Source: Dyella psychrodurans
Lineage (GTDB): Bacteria > Pseudomonadota > Gammaproteobacteria > Xanthomonadales > Rhodanobacteraceae
Direction: 5' to 3'
DNA length: 64,000 bases
Assembly: GCF_003363265.1 (NCBI RefSeq)
Contig: NZ_QRBF01000007.1
Location: 1-64,000, forward strand
Part shown: positions 38,300 through 45,059 of the stretch, piece after piece
How positions within the stretch are numbered: position 1 is the stretch's first letter
How the letters are laid out: every line of letters begins with the position of its first letter
Notes under the pieces: model-generated
Database searches by the model: none
The model's input: the letters and a program-made list of their open reading frames with translations, nothing else
Told to the model about the DNA's origin: nothing
Translations under genes and position numbers: made by a program

Positions 38300-39335
38300 C
38301 GGAGCGCCCCGCAACGTCGGCCAACGCAGGTGAGCGCGGCGGCAATGGTAGATAGAGCGAGAAGATCGTTTCACCAGGGCGGCTGACGTAACGCAATTCG
38401 CCGCCATGTTCGTACGCGATCTCACGCGAGAGCGCGAGGCCAAGCCCCGTACCGTCCGCACGTCCGGAGACCAGTGGCTCGAACAGCGTGTCGCGCAGCG
38501 CGGCGGGCACGCCAGGGCCGTCGTCGATCACATCCAGCCGCAAGGCGCTGCGGAACATGTGGTCGCCAAGCCGTACTCCATGCTCCACGCGGCTGCGCAA
38601 GGTCAGCGTCTTTGCGCCGGCTTCGATGGCATTGCGCGCAAGGTTCAACATCACCTGTTGCAGGCGATCGGCATCGCCGTGCACGTCGGGCAGGCTCGGA
38701 TCGTAGTCATGACGCAGGCGGGGCGGCGATGGTTCGGCCTGGATCAGCTCGCTCAAGCGTTCAAGCAACTGATGCAGATTCACGTCGCCCAGACGCGGCG
38801 CGCCATCGTGATGCAACAGCCGATTCGCCAACGTCGCCAGCCGATCCGCTTCCGCGATGACCAGGCCTGCAAGCGCGCGCATATCCGCATCGTCCAGACG
38901 ACGCTGAAGCAATTGCGCAGCGCCGCGCAAACCGGCGAGCGGGTTCTTCACCTCGTGCGCAAAGCCGCGCAAGGTCGCCGACAACGGCGACACCGCAGAA
39001 GCGGGCTCCGCGAGCGCATGCACTTCCACCAACAAGCTGTCGGCATCGAGCGGCTGCAACGACACATCCACCCGCAACCCGCCGCTCTGAATTCCCGTCA
39101 GCGCCACGCCACGACACTGCACGGAACGCTGCTCGGCAAGACTGCGCACTGCCTGCTCAGCTACGCCGGCTTCGGGCAGCAGCCCGGCCAACGATTGGCC
39201 CTGCGCATGCCGAAGCCCCAGCCCCAGCAACTCCGCCAGCGCAGCATTGATCCACTGCACCCGCAGGTGCCCGTCGACCACCGCCAATCCGGTCGCCATC
39301 TGCTCCGCCCAGCTCTGGAACGACTGCTCGCTCAT
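38292..39335 (-). CDS. ntrB: Nitrogen regulation sensor kinase NtrB
   Basis: Soluble histidine kinase that phosphorylates or dephosphorylates NtrC under PII control. N-terminal PAS domain (about 1-110), dimerisation helix with His127 in FAHEVKNPLAGLRGA, then the ATPase domain with NLARNAIEAG (N box), DDGPGVP (G1) and GTGLGLALS (G2). 347 aa. The usual upstream neighbour glnA is absent; instead an inverted repeat and the accessory region follow. Confidence 0.93.
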   Translation of the reverse strand: MSEQSFQSWAEQMATGLAVVDGHLRVQWINAALAELLGLGLRHAQGQSLAGLLPEAGVAEQAVRSLAEQRSVQCRGVALTGIQSGGLRVDVSLQPLDADSLLVEVHALAEPASAVSPLSATLRGFAHEVKNPLAGLRGAAQLLQRRLDDADMRALAGLVIAEADRLATLANRLLHHDGAPRLGDVNLHQLLERLSELIQAEPSPPRLRHDYDPSLPDVHGDADRLQQVMLNLARNAIEAGAKTLTLRSRVEHGVRLGDHMFRSALRLDVIDDGPGVPAALRDTLFEPLVSGRADGTGLGLALSREIAYEHGGELRYVSRPGETIFSLYLPLPPRSPALADVAGRSDG

Positions 39336-39369
39336 TGCACCATCATGGACAATGCGCTGGTTTGGTGCA
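39336..39369. promoter_or_regulatory. TGCACCA/TGGTGCA inverted repeat upstream of ntrB
   Basis: TGCACCA (39336-39342) and TGGTGCA (39363-39369) form perfect inverted arms with a 20-nt spacer directly before the ntrB start. Each arm matches an NtrC half-site (TGCACC/GGTGCA), but the canonical spacer is much shorter. Possible autoregulatory operator; inference. Confidence 0.35.
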
Positions 39370-39409
39370 AATGGGGCGTGATGAGACTCGCGTGTCAAAT
39401 CACTTGGGT

Positions 39410-39455
39410 GGACAGAACTCCAAAGTCTGTATGTGCCTGCACATACTTTGATACG
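39410..39455 (-). repeat. ACTWTGG repeat, copy R1 (left end of accessory region)
   Basis: On the minus strand this reads ...ACATACAGACTTTGGAGTTCTGTCC. Its GGAGTTCTGTCC end is shared with copy R4 near 62126 in the opposite orientation. Next to it GTATGTGC/GCACATAC forms an 8-bp hairpin. It marks the junction between ntrB and the accessory genes. Confidence 0.55.
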
Positions 39456-39502
39456 CCCCCGATTCCGTAGACACCTGATAGTGTCTCAACCTCGTTGCGG
39501 AT

Positions 39503-40369
39503 CTAAGGGTTAAATATGCTGCGGTAATCGCCCACGAATTGCGCCAACGAGCTTGGCTTCCTGCGCAATATCCGCTCGACCATGGCGCTTGACTGATCCC
39601 CAGGAATTTCGGAATCTGCCGCGGAGACTGCGAAGGCCTCGACCAGCCAATCTGGCATTCCGAACTTTTTTAGGCTCTCTATGAAGTCCGTTGCCGACAC
39701 ATCCAGGTATTTGATCGGCCGACCAAGCACGCTGGAAAACACCGCCGCTTGGGCATGACCGTCCAGTAATTCCGGACCATTGAGATCATAGGTCTGTCCG
39801 CTGTGCCCCGGTTCGGTGAGAGCGGCGATCGCAACGGCCGCGACGTCGCGGGCATCGAGCCAGGCGATTTTCTTGGCGGCCGGTCCCATGGTAAAAGCAC
39901 CTTGCTTGATCTGGGCCGCACTACCAAAAAGGTTCTGCATGAAGAAATTTCCGCGCAGAATCGTATAGGGGATGCCGCTCTCTTTGATCTGTCGCTCAGC
40001 CTCACGATTCCAAACAGAGAAGCCGACATTGTGATGCTCGGCTATCTTGCCCGACAGCTTCACGACGCGGTTGACGCCGACCCTTTTCGCTTCGGCCAGA
40101 AGCCGCTCTTCCTGCCGACTCGCATAAGGCGAGCCAGGCGTTACCAGGAACAGAGTATCGATACCTTCGAACGCGGCAGCTATGGTCTCGAGATTCTCGA
40201 AATCAAGAACGACGCCCTCGATGCCTGTCTGCTGAAGTGCCGACGCTTTCTCTTGCGTGTGAAAGCCTGCGCGCGCAGTGACCCCATGTTTGGATAGCTG
40301 CGTAACCACATGCTGCCCGACCTTACCGCCGGCTGCCGTAATCAAGATTTTGGGGGGCTGGTTTGTCAT
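39503..40369 (-). CDS. NmrA-like NAD(P)-binding reductase
   Basis: A 288-aa atypical short-chain dehydrogenase of the NmrA/HSCARG type. Cofactor loop is AAGGKVGQHVV (residues 12-22), followed by VLDFEN and LRGNFFMQN, the family core. Substrate unknown; relatives act as quinone or azo reductases or as redox sensors. It is 43 nt downstream of a monooxygenase-like gene on the same strand, and both are divergent from an AraC regulator that probably controls them. Confidence 0.8.
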   Translation of the reverse strand: MTNQPPKILITAAGGKVGQHVVTQLSKHGVTARAGFHTQEKASALQQTGIEGVVLDFENLETIAAAFEGIDTLFLVTPGSPYASRQEERLLAEAKRVGVNRVVKLSGKIAEHHNVGFSVWNREAERQIKESGIPYTILRGNFFMQNLFGSAAQIKQGAFTMGPAAKKIAWLDARDVAAVAIAALTEPGHSGQTYDLNGPELLDGHAQAAVFSSVLGRPIKYLDVSATDFIESLKKFGMPDWLVEAFAVSAADSEIPGDQSSAMVERILRRKPSSLAQFVGDYRSIFNP

Positions 40370-40412
40370 GATCGTATCCTTGTGTCGTGGGTAGTGCCGC
40401 TTCGCGCGCGTG

Positions 40413-40787
40413 TTACTTGCCGGCGGCCGGCACAGACTTGCGCAACACGTAAGGCATCGAGTTGGAGCTGCCCGCGATCTGAGCGGTCTCTTTCATGAGA
40501 GCAACGATCTTGGGGTTTTCGCGCGCTGCAGTGACGGCCTCGCGACTTTCCCACTGGCCGTAATTAACGATCTGTGTGCGATCAAGGCTCAGGTGGAAGT
40601 TGAAGGAGAGAAAGCCAGGCACATGCCGAACGATCTCCTCTGCGGAATACACCAAGTAGTTCAACACTGCTTCGGCGCGCTCGGGCGCAACCGTATAGGT
40701 GTTGATCGTCGTGATTTGGCGAGAATTCGGATCGAGCGTTGTAAGGCGGTCGCTCGCGTCTGGGGCGGATCGAGAAAGGCTAGACAT
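40413..40787 (-). CDS. Antibiotic biosynthesis monooxygenase (ABM) family protein
   Basis: A 124-aa ferredoxin-like ABM-fold protein. The core reads TYTVAPERAEAVLNYLV, VPGFLSFNFHLSLDRTQIVNYGQWES, with the conserved W after Q. Relatives are small cofactor-free oxygenases or degrade reactive quinones. First gene of a two-gene unit with the NmrA-like reductase, divergent from the AraC gene. Confidence 0.78.
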   Translation of the reverse strand: MSSLSRSAPDASDRLTTLDPNSRQITTINTYTVAPERAEAVLNYLVYSAEEIVRHVPGFLSFNFHLSLDRTQIVNYGQWESREAVTAARENPKIVALMKETAQIAGSSNSMPYVLRKSVPAAGK

Positions 40788-40861
40788 CGGTAACTCCGTT
40801 CATTTGCCGCAGGGCTCGCTAGAGCCAATGCCGAAATGTTAGGGGCCGACTTTGATACGGT

Positions 40862-40868
40862 ATATAAT
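40862..40868 (+). promoter_or_regulatory. -10 element of the AraC-type regulator gene
   Basis: A perfect TATAAT (40863-40868) lies in an A+T-rich stretch about 37 nt before the ATG at 40905. The matching -35 is not obvious, in keeping with an activator-dependent or weak promoter. The divergent ABM gene starts 118 nt away. Confidence 0.4.
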
Positions 40869-40904
40869 TAAAACGCCAAAAGACGTTATCAGTAGTCCAA
40901 ATAT

Positions 40905-41825
40905 ATGGACCCCTTTCTAGATCTCATCCAACTACTGAGGCCGCGCGCGACGCTATGGGGCGGCACTGATGGCGCCGGCCGATGGGGTTTGGCGTTTCAC
41001 AAAAGGGATGATCTTCTGTTCTGCTGGGTAGAACGCGGGGAATGCCAACTCGTTCGCCCGCAGAAGACGCCTGTTCGCCTGCAGACTGACGACTTCGTCC
41101 TGATCCGTACTTCAACGCCGTTTACGCTCACCTCGGACCCAACTGTTGAGCCCCAAGACAGCGAGACGATGACTGGCGTGACAAAGGGCGCGCGACGCAA
41201 GCTCGGCGAGGGCGCAGAGCTTCCGGTTACGCTGCACGCGGGCAAGTTTGTGTTCGATACGGCTAACGAAGACCTTTTGACGGACCTGCTTCCGTCACTG
41301 GTTCATATCGCTGCAGGCGATGCGTCCTCATGGCGCGTGCGCACGTTGCTAGAGATGAATGAGAGGGAGTCCTTGCAACCCGGACCAGGCAATGAGTTCA
41401 TCATCGCCCGGTTAATGGAGCTGATTCTCGTAGAAATACTTAGAAACCATGGACTGACAGCGGGCCAGGAAGCAGCAGGAATGCTTGCCGGCCTAGCCAA
41501 CCCAATCACCGCGCAAGCGCTCTCGGCGATGCACCGCGAGGTCGCACATGACTGGACTGTTTCTAGTCTGGCGAAGCACTGCGGCGTGTCGCGTTCTAAG
41601 TTTGCAACTCTCTTTCCCAAGGTTGTCGGCAAGGGGCCAATCGAATATCTGATACGTTGGAGGATGGCTCTTGCAAAGGATGAATTGCGGCGGGGAACGC
41701 AGAGCATCAGCGAGATCGCCTTTAATGTTGGCTTTCAATCCGCGAGCGCATTCAGCACGGCCTTTTCCCGAGTCGTAGGGTGCTCGCCAAAGCGCTACGC
41801 CCTTTCTGTCCGTAGCGGCCAATAA
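40905..41825 (+). CDS. AraC-family transcriptional regulator with cupin N-domain
   Basis: A 306-aa regulator. The N-terminal cupin-like ligand domain (about 15-175) is of the AraC_binding type (LLFCWVERGECQLV). The C-terminus carries two helix-turn-helix motifs (WTVSSLAKHCGVSRSKF and SISEIAFNVGFQSASAFSTAF, about 205-300). It likely controls the divergent ABM/NmrA unit. Composition is visibly less G+C-rich than the core genes to the left, as expected for acquired DNA. Confidence 0.87.
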   Translation: MDPFLDLIQLLRPRATLWGGTDGAGRWGLAFHKRDDLLFCWVERGECQLVRPQKTPVRLQTDDFVLIRTSTPFTLTSDPTVEPQDSETMTGVTKGARRKLGEGAELPVTLHAGKFVFDTANEDLLTDLLPSLVHIAAGDASSWRVRTLLEMNERESLQPGPGNEFIIARLMELILVEILRNHGLTAGQEAAGMLAGLANPITAQALSAMHREVAHDWTVSSLAKHCGVSRSKFATLFPKVVGKGPIEYLIRWRMALAKDELRRGTQSISEIAFNVGFQSASAFSTAFSRVVGCSPKRYALSVRSGQ

Positions 41826-41838
41826 GTAATTTAGTGCT

Positions 41839-42402
41839 CTAAATTGCTTTGCTAGCTTTCTCGGCAGCAATCGAGATGAGTGCAACAAGCTTCTTGTCGA
41901 GGCTCAGCCCTACGTTCGTCACTTCTGATCTGCCAAATTTCCCAAATAGGGAAGATGGAAGATCGAACTCAACTCGAGTTGTGCGTGCATCAACGTGATC
42001 AGTTTCACAGTAGGTCATGCCAGTTGTCAGAAAAGTATCGGGCTTGAAAAGGACTGGATCGGGGTGCATTGCCACATAAGCGGCTGCGGCTGTGAGCGCG
42101 CGCTTGTCCTTGTCCGTGCATTGGATGAAGGTCTTAGATGTCGACAACGCCCCGAGTTGAAAGAGAGCAGCTCTCATGTGAACAGCCAATTGATGCTGCG
42201 ATAAGTTCAGATCACTTGAACCCAGCGCGACCATCGAATATCGGACTTCGGACAAGGCGTCATGGGCCGCGTTTGTCTCCGCAATCCCTCCCATGGTCCT
42301 CGCTCCAACACCAAGGCCCTCGTAAAAGCCAACAGCGGCACTCCCAAGTGCAAGCGCGATCGCGGCCAAGGACCACAGTGCAACTTTCGTCCCCTTCTTC
42401 AT
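41839..42402 (-). CDS. Signal-anchored protein of unknown function
   Basis: A 187-aa protein with a basic N-terminus and one hydrophobic segment (about 7-25) as signal anchor or signal peptide. The rest is soluble with two Cys (IQCTDKDK and TYCETD). ATG 42402 has AGGGGG close upstream; the frame is open much further but then overlaps the VOC gene. A 7-bp hairpin (41828-41845) separates it from the convergent AraC gene. Same direction as the integron cassettes and possibly once part of the array. Confidence 0.6.
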   Translation of the reverse strand: MKKGTKVALWSLAAIALALGSAAVGFYEGLGVGARTMGGIAETNAAHDALSEVRYSMVALGSSDLNLSQHQLAVHMRAALFQLGALSTSKTFIQCTDKDKRALTAAAAYVAMHPDPVLFKPDTFLTTGMTYCETDHVDARTTRVEFDLPSSLFGKFGRSEVTNVGLSLDKKLVALISIAAEKASKAI

Positions 42403-42457
42403 GACGTCCCCCTTTGAAGTCATTGCCACTGAAATAGCGCACCCTAGGCGGTCGTGG

Positions 42458-42487
42458 ATATGTCCGCCATGGGTCGAAAGCGGACCG
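42458..42487. repeat. GTCCGCTT/AAGCGGAC palindromic element, copy b
   Basis: Core GTCCGCC-ATGGGTCG-AAAGCGGAC is an imperfect inverted repeat with a GGGTCG centre. Related copies lie at 42879-42909 and 51571-51597. Copies a and b flank the VOC gene as direct repeats. Confidence 0.55.
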
Positions 42488-42500
42488 TAGCTTACGCGCT

Positions 42501-42851
42501 CTATTTCAAGCCCAAAGCGGTAGGGTGCTTCGGCTGATAGAGCCCTATATCGCCTCCACCTGGAAGCCGAATCTTTACGATGGAGCCCCATCGGGCCTCC
42601 TGTATCTCCGTGCATTCAACGTGCTTCTTTGCAAGCGACGCCATCTCGGCTTTCAGATCGTCGCACATGAGATAAAGCTCGTGAACGCCATTCTCATCGG
42701 ATGGATGCAATGCGGCTTCTGAGGGTGGCAGGGCAAAAATAAGCCAGCCATGACCTGCGTCTACCGAACGCAGCCCGAGGACATCGCGGAAAAATGCGCG
42801 GTCCGCATCGGCGTCCTTGCTATAGACAACCATGTGAGCACCGATAATCAT
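42501..42851 (-). CDS. VOC (glyoxalase/bleomycin-resistance fold) protein
   Basis: A 116-aa vicinal-oxygen-chelate protein. The repeats begin GAHMVVYSKDADADRAFFRDVLGL and end VKIRLPGGGDIGLYQP, the two-module fold of VOC enzymes; His6, Glu58 and the terminal acidic position would be metal ligands by family analogy. A strong GAGGAGG precedes the ATG. It is enclosed by two copies of a palindromic element and has the same orientation as the integron cassettes, so it may be a cassette with non-canonical ends. Confidence 0.8.
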   Translation of the reverse strand: MIIGAHMVVYSKDADADRAFFRDVLGLRSVDAGHGWLIFALPPSEAALHPSDENGVHELYLMCDDLKAEMASLAKKHVECTEIQEARWGSIVKIRLPGGGDIGLYQPKHPTALGLK

Positions 42852-42878
42852 TTTTGGTCCTCCTCAGTAGCATCTTTG

Positions 42879-42909
42879 GAATATCCGCTTCGGGTCGAAG
42901 GCGGACGCT
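42879..42909. repeat. GTCCGCTT/AAGCGGAC palindromic element, copy a
   Basis: Reads TCCGCTTCGGGTCGAAGGCGGA on the plus strand in two halves around GGGTCG. It occupies exactly the place where the HIT cassette should carry its attC, at the stop codon of the HIT gene. Confidence 0.55.
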
Positions 42910-43354
42910 ACCGCAAAGCAGTCCGAAGACTGGCCGCCAACTCAATTCGCTCCTCTGTGGTGTAGGGCACTTTCTGCCCCGCATGCAATCCATCGTTTGA
43001 GTAGCGAGGAAATACATGAAGATGGTAATGCCATACATCTTGATTGCCGGCCGGACCGTTGTGTTGGCGAGTGGATATTCCTTCACACCCGAACGCATTT
43101 TGCATGGCGTGTGCTAGGCGACGCGTGACACGAAAGAAGTCGCTGCCAAGGTCATCCGGAATGTCCAACACGTTTTCATAGTGGCCCCGAGGTACTACCA
43201 AGCAGTTGCCTTTTATTCCAGCGTAGTGGTGAGTCGGAACCAAAGCGAACACGTTGGCATCCACCAAGACAACGGCTGATTCTGGCGCAGGCGACGGAAG
43301 CGCCTCAGCAATACCGCAGAACGGACACTCGTATCCGGGTGGAGCATTCTTCAT
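42908..43354 (-). CDS. HIT-family hydrolase (integron cassette 4)
   Basis: A 148-aa histidine-triad nucleotide hydrolase. The triad is in WHYHLHVFPRY (His109, His111, His113), and an N-terminal CPFC (10-13) may form half of a zinc site. Relatives hydrolyse dinucleoside polyphosphates or AMP adducts. The ATG lies four bases after the cassette boundary of attC3, so this is the fourth cassette, but no GCCTAAC-type attC follows it; a different palindrome stands there instead. Confidence 0.85.
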   Translation of the reverse strand: MKNAPPGYECPFCGIAEALPSPAPESAVVLVDANVFALVPTHHYAGIKGNCLVVPRGHYENVLDIPDDLGSDFFRVTRRLAHAMQNAFGCEGISTRQHNGPAGNQDVWHYHLHVFPRYSNDGLHAGQKVPYTTEERIELAASLRTALR

Positions 43355-43357
43355 AAG

Positions 43358-43417
43358 GCCTAACGCTTGAGTTAAGCGGCGCGCGGATAGCGCGTCCGCT
43401 TGGACGATGAGTTAGAG
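43358..43417 (-). repeat. attC3 recombination site
   Basis: A 60-bp integron attachment site. On the minus strand it starts CTCTAAC and ends GTTAGGC with inner TTAACTCAAGC and GCTTGGAC-type arms around a G+C-rich core. Its CTCTAAC is the exact complement of the GTTAGAG that starts cassette 3. It contains the stop codon of the 175-aa gene. Confidence 0.9.
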
Positions 43418-43939
43418 CCCAAGCGCAGATTTGAGCTCGCGCTCCGGCTTATAAGGGCGGCGCTGAGGGGAATTGACTACGCCTGGCACACAGATATTCC
43501 TTAGAAATTTCAGGTTCCTCGCGTTGCGCAGCGCCGGGTTGCGATTCAGGGCGATACCAAATAGAAAAGTCTCCAAGAACTCGATGTCCCGGTGCGGATT
43601 TTTTGAAGGCTTTGCATATTTGCCGGACGAAGTTTCTTTGGCAAGAAAGAATAATTGGGCTTTTACGCCAACTTTATTGACGATGGCAGGATTGTAGTGA
43701 TTGATCTGATGAGCGCCCAAAGACTCATCTTTGAAGGTCCTCTTCGTAGTGAGGCCCACATACCAAGGAAGCGCCCCCCGCCTGGCTTTAACTGAAAAAA
43801 CGTAGCAACCACATGCGGACGAAAGCCCCGGTGAAGTTGAATCAACGGATTGCCAGAACGCTTTTTTTGCTGCAATAGATGTATCAATTAGCCCTTTGAT
43901 ACGAGGAATTTCGAATGGACCATGTACAGAAAAGTTCAT
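43412..43939 (-). CDS. GIY-YIG-like protein (integron cassette 3)
   Basis: A 175-aa protein. GCYVF (44-48) and WYVGLT (59-64) have the spacing and pattern of the GIY and YIG strands of GIY-YIG nucleases, and basic residues follow; a Glu in DIEFLETF could complete the site. This is a motif-level call only. GGGGA precedes the ATG, which lies 24 nt inside the cassette boundary. Lower G+C content and tight packing between two attC sites mark it as a mobile cassette. Confidence 0.65.
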   Translation of the reverse strand: MNFSVHGPFEIPRIKGLIDTSIAAKKAFWQSVDSTSPGLSSACGCYVFSVKARRGALPWYVGLTTKRTFKDESLGAHQINHYNPAIVNKVGVKAQLFFLAKETSSGKYAKPSKNPHRDIEFLETFLFGIALNRNPALRNARNLKFLRNICVPGVVNSPQRRPYKPERELKSALGL

Positions 43940-43957
43940 GAGATTTCCCCTGATAGG

Positions 43958-44017
43958 CTCTAACGCCTGAGTTAAGCGGCGCGCGGTACGCGCGTCCGCT
44001 TGGATGAATTGTTAGCC
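43958..44017 (-). repeat. attC2 recombination site
   Basis: A 60-bp attC: minus-strand GGCTAAC at the start and GTTAGAG at the end, with TTAACTCAGGC inside. GGCTAAC complements GTTAGCC at the start of cassette 2. About 50 of 60 positions match attC3. Confidence 0.9.
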
Positions 44018-44572
44018 ATATGGCTGCCAGACACCACTAACATAAGAATAAAGTTGCGTCGTAAGGGGATGGTCGTTAGTGCTACCCACCCTTGCACATA
44101 GTTGATGTAGTTCTTCAATGCCTTGAGCGTTTGCGGCATCTGTGAAGGCAAGGATGTCTCTGGCTGGAAGCGCTGCAATAAAACCATTGGGCGCCAGATG
44201 GGCACACGACTGCACCCAAAAGCCGTCAAATAGAACGAGACTTGCTTCGAAGTTGCCGCCCATTAGAACTGCATAGATATTGCCATATGGTTGAACCTTG
44301 ACCTTTGTCTGAGCCATGGCTGCAAGGTTGTAGATGGCTTTTGAATGAAGTTCTTCCGAAGTAATGCCGGCCGCTGATAGATGGCGGTGTTGGATGTAAG
44401 TAAAACTATTGCCGGTGTCTACGATATAGGCGGCCGCCAGCGAGGGCGCAACCTTTTTCATGACGGGACTATTGGCAAGATCCAAGGTCATGGCTGGCGC
44501 GTCATCAATTGGGAGCGTGGCCTTAACGTAGGCAATTGCTCTGAAGCAGAAGTCACGATCGGGAGTGTTCAT
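44012..44572 (-). CDS. DUF1444-like protein (integron cassette 2)
   Basis: A 186-aa soluble protein. The order AAYIVDTGNSFTYIQHRHL, EELHSKAIYNLAAM, then FDGFW and ALPARDILAFTD resembles DUF1444 (YtpQ/UPF0354), a family of unknown function. The stop codon lies inside attC2 and the ATG is 15 nt after the attC1 boundary, so gene and cassette match closely. Mobile cassette cargo. Confidence 0.7.
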   Translation of the reverse strand: MNTPDRDFCFRAIAYVKATLPIDDAPAMTLDLANSPVMKKVAPSLAAAYIVDTGNSFTYIQHRHLSAAGITSEELHSKAIYNLAAMAQTKVKVQPYGNIYAVLMGGNFEASLVLFDGFWVQSCAHLAPNGFIAALPARDILAFTDAANAQGIEELHQLCARVGSTNDHPLTTQLYSYVSGVWQPYG

Positions 44573-44581
44573 GCTTTTAAT

Positions 44582-44638
44582 GGCTAACGCCTGAGTTAAG
44601 CGGCGCCGGAGGCGTCCGCCTTGAACGAGTTGTTAGAC
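44582..44638 (-). repeat. attC1 recombination site
   Basis: A 57-bp attC: minus-strand GTCTAAC at the start and GTTAGCC at the end, inner TTAACTCAGGC and CGTTCAAGGC arms. It is a little shorter in the central loop than attC2 and attC3. It contains the stop codon of cassette 1. Confidence 0.9.
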
Positions 44639-44905
44639 GTCAGTAGCGTCTGGATTTTGCTCTGACGTTGACGGTGTGGGCTTTGGATATGCAAACACAG
44701 CCAGGAACGGAGCGAAGCGCATTAGAACCAACGCCACGGTGATGTGTAGACAGCCTTGTAGGAAAAAGCCAAACGGTTGAGTTGATGCGGGCGTGTAATA
44801 GCCGCGCATTCCGTTGAAGGCCGCGAGAAAGTGCTCAAGACCCATGACAAAATTCCAGGCGCCGATGACCCTTAATGCGAAGCAAAACCATTGGAACGAT
44901 GTCAT
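44633..44905 (-). CDS. Small two-helix membrane protein (integron cassette 1)
   Basis: A 90-aa protein with two hydrophobic segments (about 6-30 and 46-70) and a polar Ser/Glu-rich tail. No family recognised. GGGAGAGG precedes the ATG, which lies 19 nt downstream of the attI/cassette junction at GTTAGTC, making it the first and probably best expressed cassette. Its stop codon is inside attC1. Confidence 0.7.
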   Translation of the reverse strand: MTSFQWFCFALRVIGAWNFVMGLEHFLAAFNGMRGYYTPASTQPFGFFLQGCLHITVALVLMRFAPFLAVFAYPKPTPSTSEQNPDATDV

Positions 44906-44923
44906 AGACCTCTCCCTGCTGAT

Positions 44924-45059
44924 GACTAACTACCTAATAGACGGACGACGACGTCCGGTTATACATCCTTGCCGCCTTTCTGAACGCGGCCGATAAACGA
45001 CTGATTCCGCACAACTCTATCGACTCGACGTCCGGCTAACAATCTGCCGCAAAGACGGC
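44924..45059 (-). other. Candidate attI recombination site region
   Basis: Between intI and cassette 1. A core site GTTAGTC (minus, 44930-44924) forms the junction with cassette 1 and nearly complements GTCTAAC of attC1. The direct repeat CGACGTCCGG occurs at 44949-44958 and 45026-45035, the second running into GGCTAAC (45034-45040), a second core-like site. These could be integrase-binding direct repeats. Extent is inferred. Confidence 0.6.

Noticed and set aside
42403-42615. 71-residue N-terminal extension of the 187-aa protein
   Set aside because: It overlaps the VOC gene and the palindromic element and has no start signals; ATG 42402 has a good ribosome-binding site.
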